From: UBA7916 sp036121365
GTDB taxonomy: Bacteria; Pseudomonadota; Gammaproteobacteria; Comchoanobacterales; Comchoanobacteraceae
Direction of reading: 5' to 3'
NCBI GenBank assembly: GCA_036121365.1
Contig: JAZAFR010000012.1
Span: 1-25,910, forward strand
DNA length: 25,910 bases
A program made the position numbers and the translations under genes. Below are positions 24,501 through 25,910 of this stretch, in pieces; positions within the stretch are counted from its first letter, which is position 1, and each line of letters starts with the position of its first letter. The notes beneath the pieces are model-generated. The model saw nothing but the letters and a program-made list of their open reading frames with translations. It had not been told where the DNA came from and did not search any database.

Positions 24501-25910
24501 TTTTATTCGTGAGTGCTGTATGCCGGGTCTCAAGCTCACCAAACGCATGATCAATTGGTTTTGAAAGACTAACATTATTTGGAGCTTCACTAGGTTTATT
24601 TGGAAGATGAGGAACTTTCAAACCTTCAACTGCCGTCAGGTCAGGGTTATCTGTAAACTGCTGTTCAAGTACACTAATTTCAGCCGACACTTCATCAACT
24701 TCACCTGAAAAAGTTTCGTAATTTTTTTGCAGGTCTATCTGTTTCTGTAAACTATCGATATGACGCTTAAGCCTCTCAACATTATTTTGATTATTTGCTT
24801 GTTCATTTTCTTCTAACAACTTTTCAGATTTTGTTATTTCTTGCTGCAATTCTTTTTGATCCCATGTATTCTTGATATTAAGAGTCAAGGAAGAGGGAAT
24901 AACAACCTCTGTACTGGGCGTAGATACTTCAGTAACAGGAGGCCTAAATGAATCTATTAGTCGATCAAATGAGCCATTAGCACCGGAATATCCAGGACCA
25001 CCATCAAAATCATAACCTTCTAGAACAAACTGATTACCAGGAGGAGCAACGAGATCAGAAGAATTTACATAATCTAAATCCCCAATTGGCAATGAACCAG
25101 CAAAATAACTTGAAGAAATATCGCCAGAATCAGGAGAATAGCTAAATCTACTCAAAGAATGATATCCGACTTGTCTACTATTAGCAGCACTACTATCATA
25201 AAGAAGTACAGGCTGACTGTAAGGTGAAACTGACAAACTCCCACTTGGTCCTAACGCACGTCCCGTAGCTAATACGCCTGCTGCTACTGCTAAAGCTGTT
25301 ATTGCCCCCTTGAAGGAAAACCTGCTGCTGACACCATCGCCAGTTTTCTCGACTTGTGTTTGTTCTGATTGATTTTCATCTGATGAAGCTGCAGTATTTA
25401 TCTCTTGTCCAGAAGCAAGCGTTTCTTCTTGCACTGCAGGCTCTGTCTGTGGTCCATCTACATGAACTTCTTCCTGCCTTTCTGAATTTTCTGCTTCAAC
25501 TCTTTTTGCTTCAATTTTAGCCTCGAGACCTTGGATCGCTTCGTCATATCCTTCTGGTGCAATGTAAACCACTCCTGCATGTGCAGCAGCAGCTTTAGCA
25601 GATCCAGAAGCTTCTTTAATCTCTGATAGGTTTTCTGCAGAATAAGTGTCTACTGAGTCTTCTAATTCAGCTAGTAAACCACTAATCACAGTCTTCGTTC
25701 TCTCAGCCTCTGCTTGTCTCTTATTGATTTCGGACCAGGCAAGATTTTCTGGTGGAGTGTAATCCACTCCTGCGTGTGCAGCAGCATCTTTAGCAGATTT
25801 AGAAGCTTGTTGAAACTTTTGGTTTTTATCTTGTAAAGTATCAAAATCTAAGCTCCCCAAGTCTTCACCGACTAAGGCATCGACCTCGGAACTTGCAGTC
25901 ACAGCCTTTC
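21541..25910 (-). CDS. Giant effector-like protein with a CE-clan cysteine protease domain (5' end outside window)
   Basis: The frame is open to the right edge, so the true N-terminus is outside; residue numbers here count from a GTG at 25902. Order of parts: two 66-residue repeats (about 17-146, each with a SAK.AAAHAGV.Y..PE core); a hydrophobic, possibly membrane-spanning segment (195-217); a coiled coil (about 344-420); a Gly/Ala-rich stretch followed by RKRRK; module A (about 673-790); the protease domain; a Ser/Ala linker; module B (about 1268-1390), a copy of A; and a Pro/Gly/Ser tail. The protease triad reads GGGGHYVA (His944), LICIDPLG (Asp966) and LQEGDDCGPW (Gln1024, Cys1029). This order His-Asp-Gln-Cys with DCG after the Gln is the clan CE signature (Ulp1, ElaD/ChlaDub deubiquitinases, YopJ acetyltransferases). 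Bacterial members act on host ubiquitin or related modifiers, so an injected effector is the likely role. The exact substrate cannot be told. No Sec signal is visible. Confidence 0.85.
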   Translation of the reverse strand, partial: KAVTASSEVDALVGEDLGSLDFDTLQDKNQKFQQASKSAKDAAAHAGVDYTPPENLAWSEINKRQAEAERTKTVISGLLAELEDSVDTYSAENLSEIKEASGSAKAAAAHAGVVYIAPEGYDEAIQGLEAKIEAKRVEAENSERQEEVHVDGPQTEPAVQEETLASGQEINTAASSDENQSEQTQVEKTGDGVSSRFSFKGAITALAVAAGVLATGRALGPSGSLSVSPYSQPVLLYDSSAANSRQVGYHSLSRFSYSPDSGDISSSYFAGSLPIGDLDYVNSSDLVAPPGNQFVLEGYDFDGGPGYSGANGSFDRLIDSFRPPVTEVSTPSTEVVIPSSLTLNIKNTWDQKELQQEITKSEKLLEENEQANNQNNVERLKRHIDSLQKQIDLQKNYETFSGEVDEVSAEISVLEQQFTDNPDLTAVEGLKVPHLPNKPSEAPNNVSLSKPIDHAFGELETRHTALTNKIEAIKNKNLAVAASEAYTKKLELVTDELLESGDSSQVSEIINDLNQLYNHKCEAEGRVVGPIAPMHPKHLELMRKYPRSSFGPAAHSGNQVVKADHVFVRDSGGSGGSGTGAEVVSEGLVLGGDSGTGEDGVPPSLESTSSYLGSAAAGDFATAIAAAAAAFRKRRKDSAGSTTSVTARSTAVIRVVDDPVLDPATLGRQISEKIKLTDGQFLVVAKDDTKLYQSTQNGFSKRSDVEKLEITDGPVVSQWKSDDKFPSSYYAGFMAAKEFFEKHTGNDAKIHAQLSGSDDIEHNNFLAGMRDFVVFEKDSAFETCFSDELRDKIKTIPKRLDLIFAGQKAKKSLEDIRTSSVVEYAISDEVAKRKAISSFHALAQEVRICRHYSTLIDEADTFVARLNSMHKLTTETSDHEDYLENPQSSGYSQAAMQLFTPNGVSSFHSTKKNLDRGGASSLPGELLFERVTSYVEKSSSKGGGGHYVASAMYKDASDPNKIYLICIDPLGPGSGYDASAKLKAQVESYYIDKTDKDPGIKIPEIEIIEDYDLSNIPPGREKKQLQEGDDCGPWTCELLKKLTQEECEKIVEAHKAAKVEGAAGKTGVNSPLTDFLKDKVLKDPDTTDKNWRQCVGMQLRAKQYEQECETIKEKREEIENKALTEPEFSGDKTWNDAFQVFNSSVAKPAAVPVTVTVIEEKDNNLKWIQSELKYLKDKASKAGGNSNIDEDSKKMLAVISKVLENKPDLLRQLKDSGKEWPLSVDPKPSDAPPVITAVLTNGPLSSAPVTSSTVSASSASSASITAAGPSELQANQFSITTRYEGKVDDTIKTYEITFDNKKVVTGYKLEKSEGTEPSHEHVMQSITASWAGGDNAKYAAFMAGREAAKAFFAVETNKNKRISLGSCPSDHEDAFKAGLVEGVKDEKRCTDEQLYKYMDKSIHSSSKVPNPEFIGWNRYKLKTGNASRSSFPTSGTGHPSNPDSSTGPPPHGAGV
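22121..22174. repeat. Six degenerate 9-base repeats (GAAGCACTT)
   Basis: Three perfect GAAGCACTT units (22121-22147) are followed by three altered ones (ACAGTACTT, GAAGTAACT, GGAGCACTT). They encode the Ser/Ala linker SASSASSAS between the protease domain and module B. Being in multiples of three, copy-number change would alter linker length without shifting frame. Confidence 0.85.
24020..24037. repeat. Trinucleotide repeat (GCA)6
   Basis: Six perfect GCA units, TGC on the coding strand's complement, giving a poly-Ala run directly before FRKRRKD in the giant protein. More interrupted AGC/GCA units flank it. Slippage would change the Ala count in frame. Confidence 0.85.
25465..25854 (-). repeat. 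Two tandem 66-codon repeats at the N-terminal side of the giant protein
   Basis: The blocks around 25764-25810 and 25570-25616 are nearly identical in DNA (CTCCTGC.TGTGCAGCAGCA and following) and 198 bases apart. The encoded units share EAS/QAS-SAK-AAAHAGV-Y-PE and a following Glu/Ala/Arg-rich helix. More copies may lie past the window's right edge. Confidence 0.75.

Noticed and set aside
1..25910. tRNA genes, CRISPR arrays, insertion sequences, integrases
   Set aside because: Looked for CCA-ended cloverleaf-like segments, regularly spaced repeats, transposase motifs and terminal inverted repeats; none could be supported.

Overview
ORGANISM. The window looks like an AT-rich gammaproteobacterial chromosome. 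The left edge carries the 5' end of a 16S rRNA gene, with a gammaproteobacterial-type leader (boxC- and boxA-like motifs) and a strong sigma-70 promoter. The dprA, topA and tsaC genes, normally neighbours in gammaproteobacteria, are also here. Large proteins without bacterial household character, including one with a eukaryote-directed CE-clan cysteine protease signature, suggest a host-associated or intracellular lineage such as Legionellales/Coxiellales-like bacteria. That placement is inference; no species can be named from the sequence alone.

LAYOUT. (1) Positions 1-300, minus strand: 16S 5' end, leader and promoter. (2) Positions 318-7596, minus strand: a respiratory operon in the order cytochrome c, coxB, coxA, Cox11-like, coxC, CPC membrane protein, folA and perhaps a tiny membrane ORF. 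It runs toward the rRNA promoter. (3) Positions 7821-10341: an orphan 576-residue protein and two small convergent orphans. (4) Positions 10452-14778, plus strand: dprA, a hydrolase-like gene broken by one in-frame TGA, and topA. (5) Positions 14905-16406, minus strand: three tandem paralogous small secreted proteins. (6) Positions 16577-19963: tyrS (minus), divergent from a small helical protein, then tsaC (plus), then an LpxL-type acyltransferase (minus). (7) Positions 20057-25910, minus strand: two orphan effector-like genes. The second is over 1450 codons, runs off the right edge and contains the CE-clan protease domain.

HOW THE GENES WORK TOGETHER. Region 2 encodes an aa3-type cytochrome c oxidase whose catalytic subunits keep their metal-binding and proton-channel motifs. 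Its copper-assembly partners are strange. The Cox11-like protein has lost the CFCF copper motif and gained a His-rich linker and extra membrane helices. The gene after coxC looks like the membrane half of a P1B copper ATPase: it keeps the CPC motif, lacks every ATP-handling domain and ends in a Cys-rich tail. Together they may form an ATP-independent, non-canonical copper delivery route to the oxidase. This and the CE-clan effector-like protein are the two most interesting signals. The cytochrome c also seems to lack its usual axial Met. Regions 4 and 6 are ordinary maintenance: DNA uptake/recombination, topology, tRNA charging and modification, and lipid A acylation.

NO FEATURE SEEN. I found no tRNA genes, CRISPR arrays, transposases, integrases or attachment sites. 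No gene-free stretch exceeds about 320 bases. Most intergenic gaps hold only the promoter-like or inverted-repeat sites listed.
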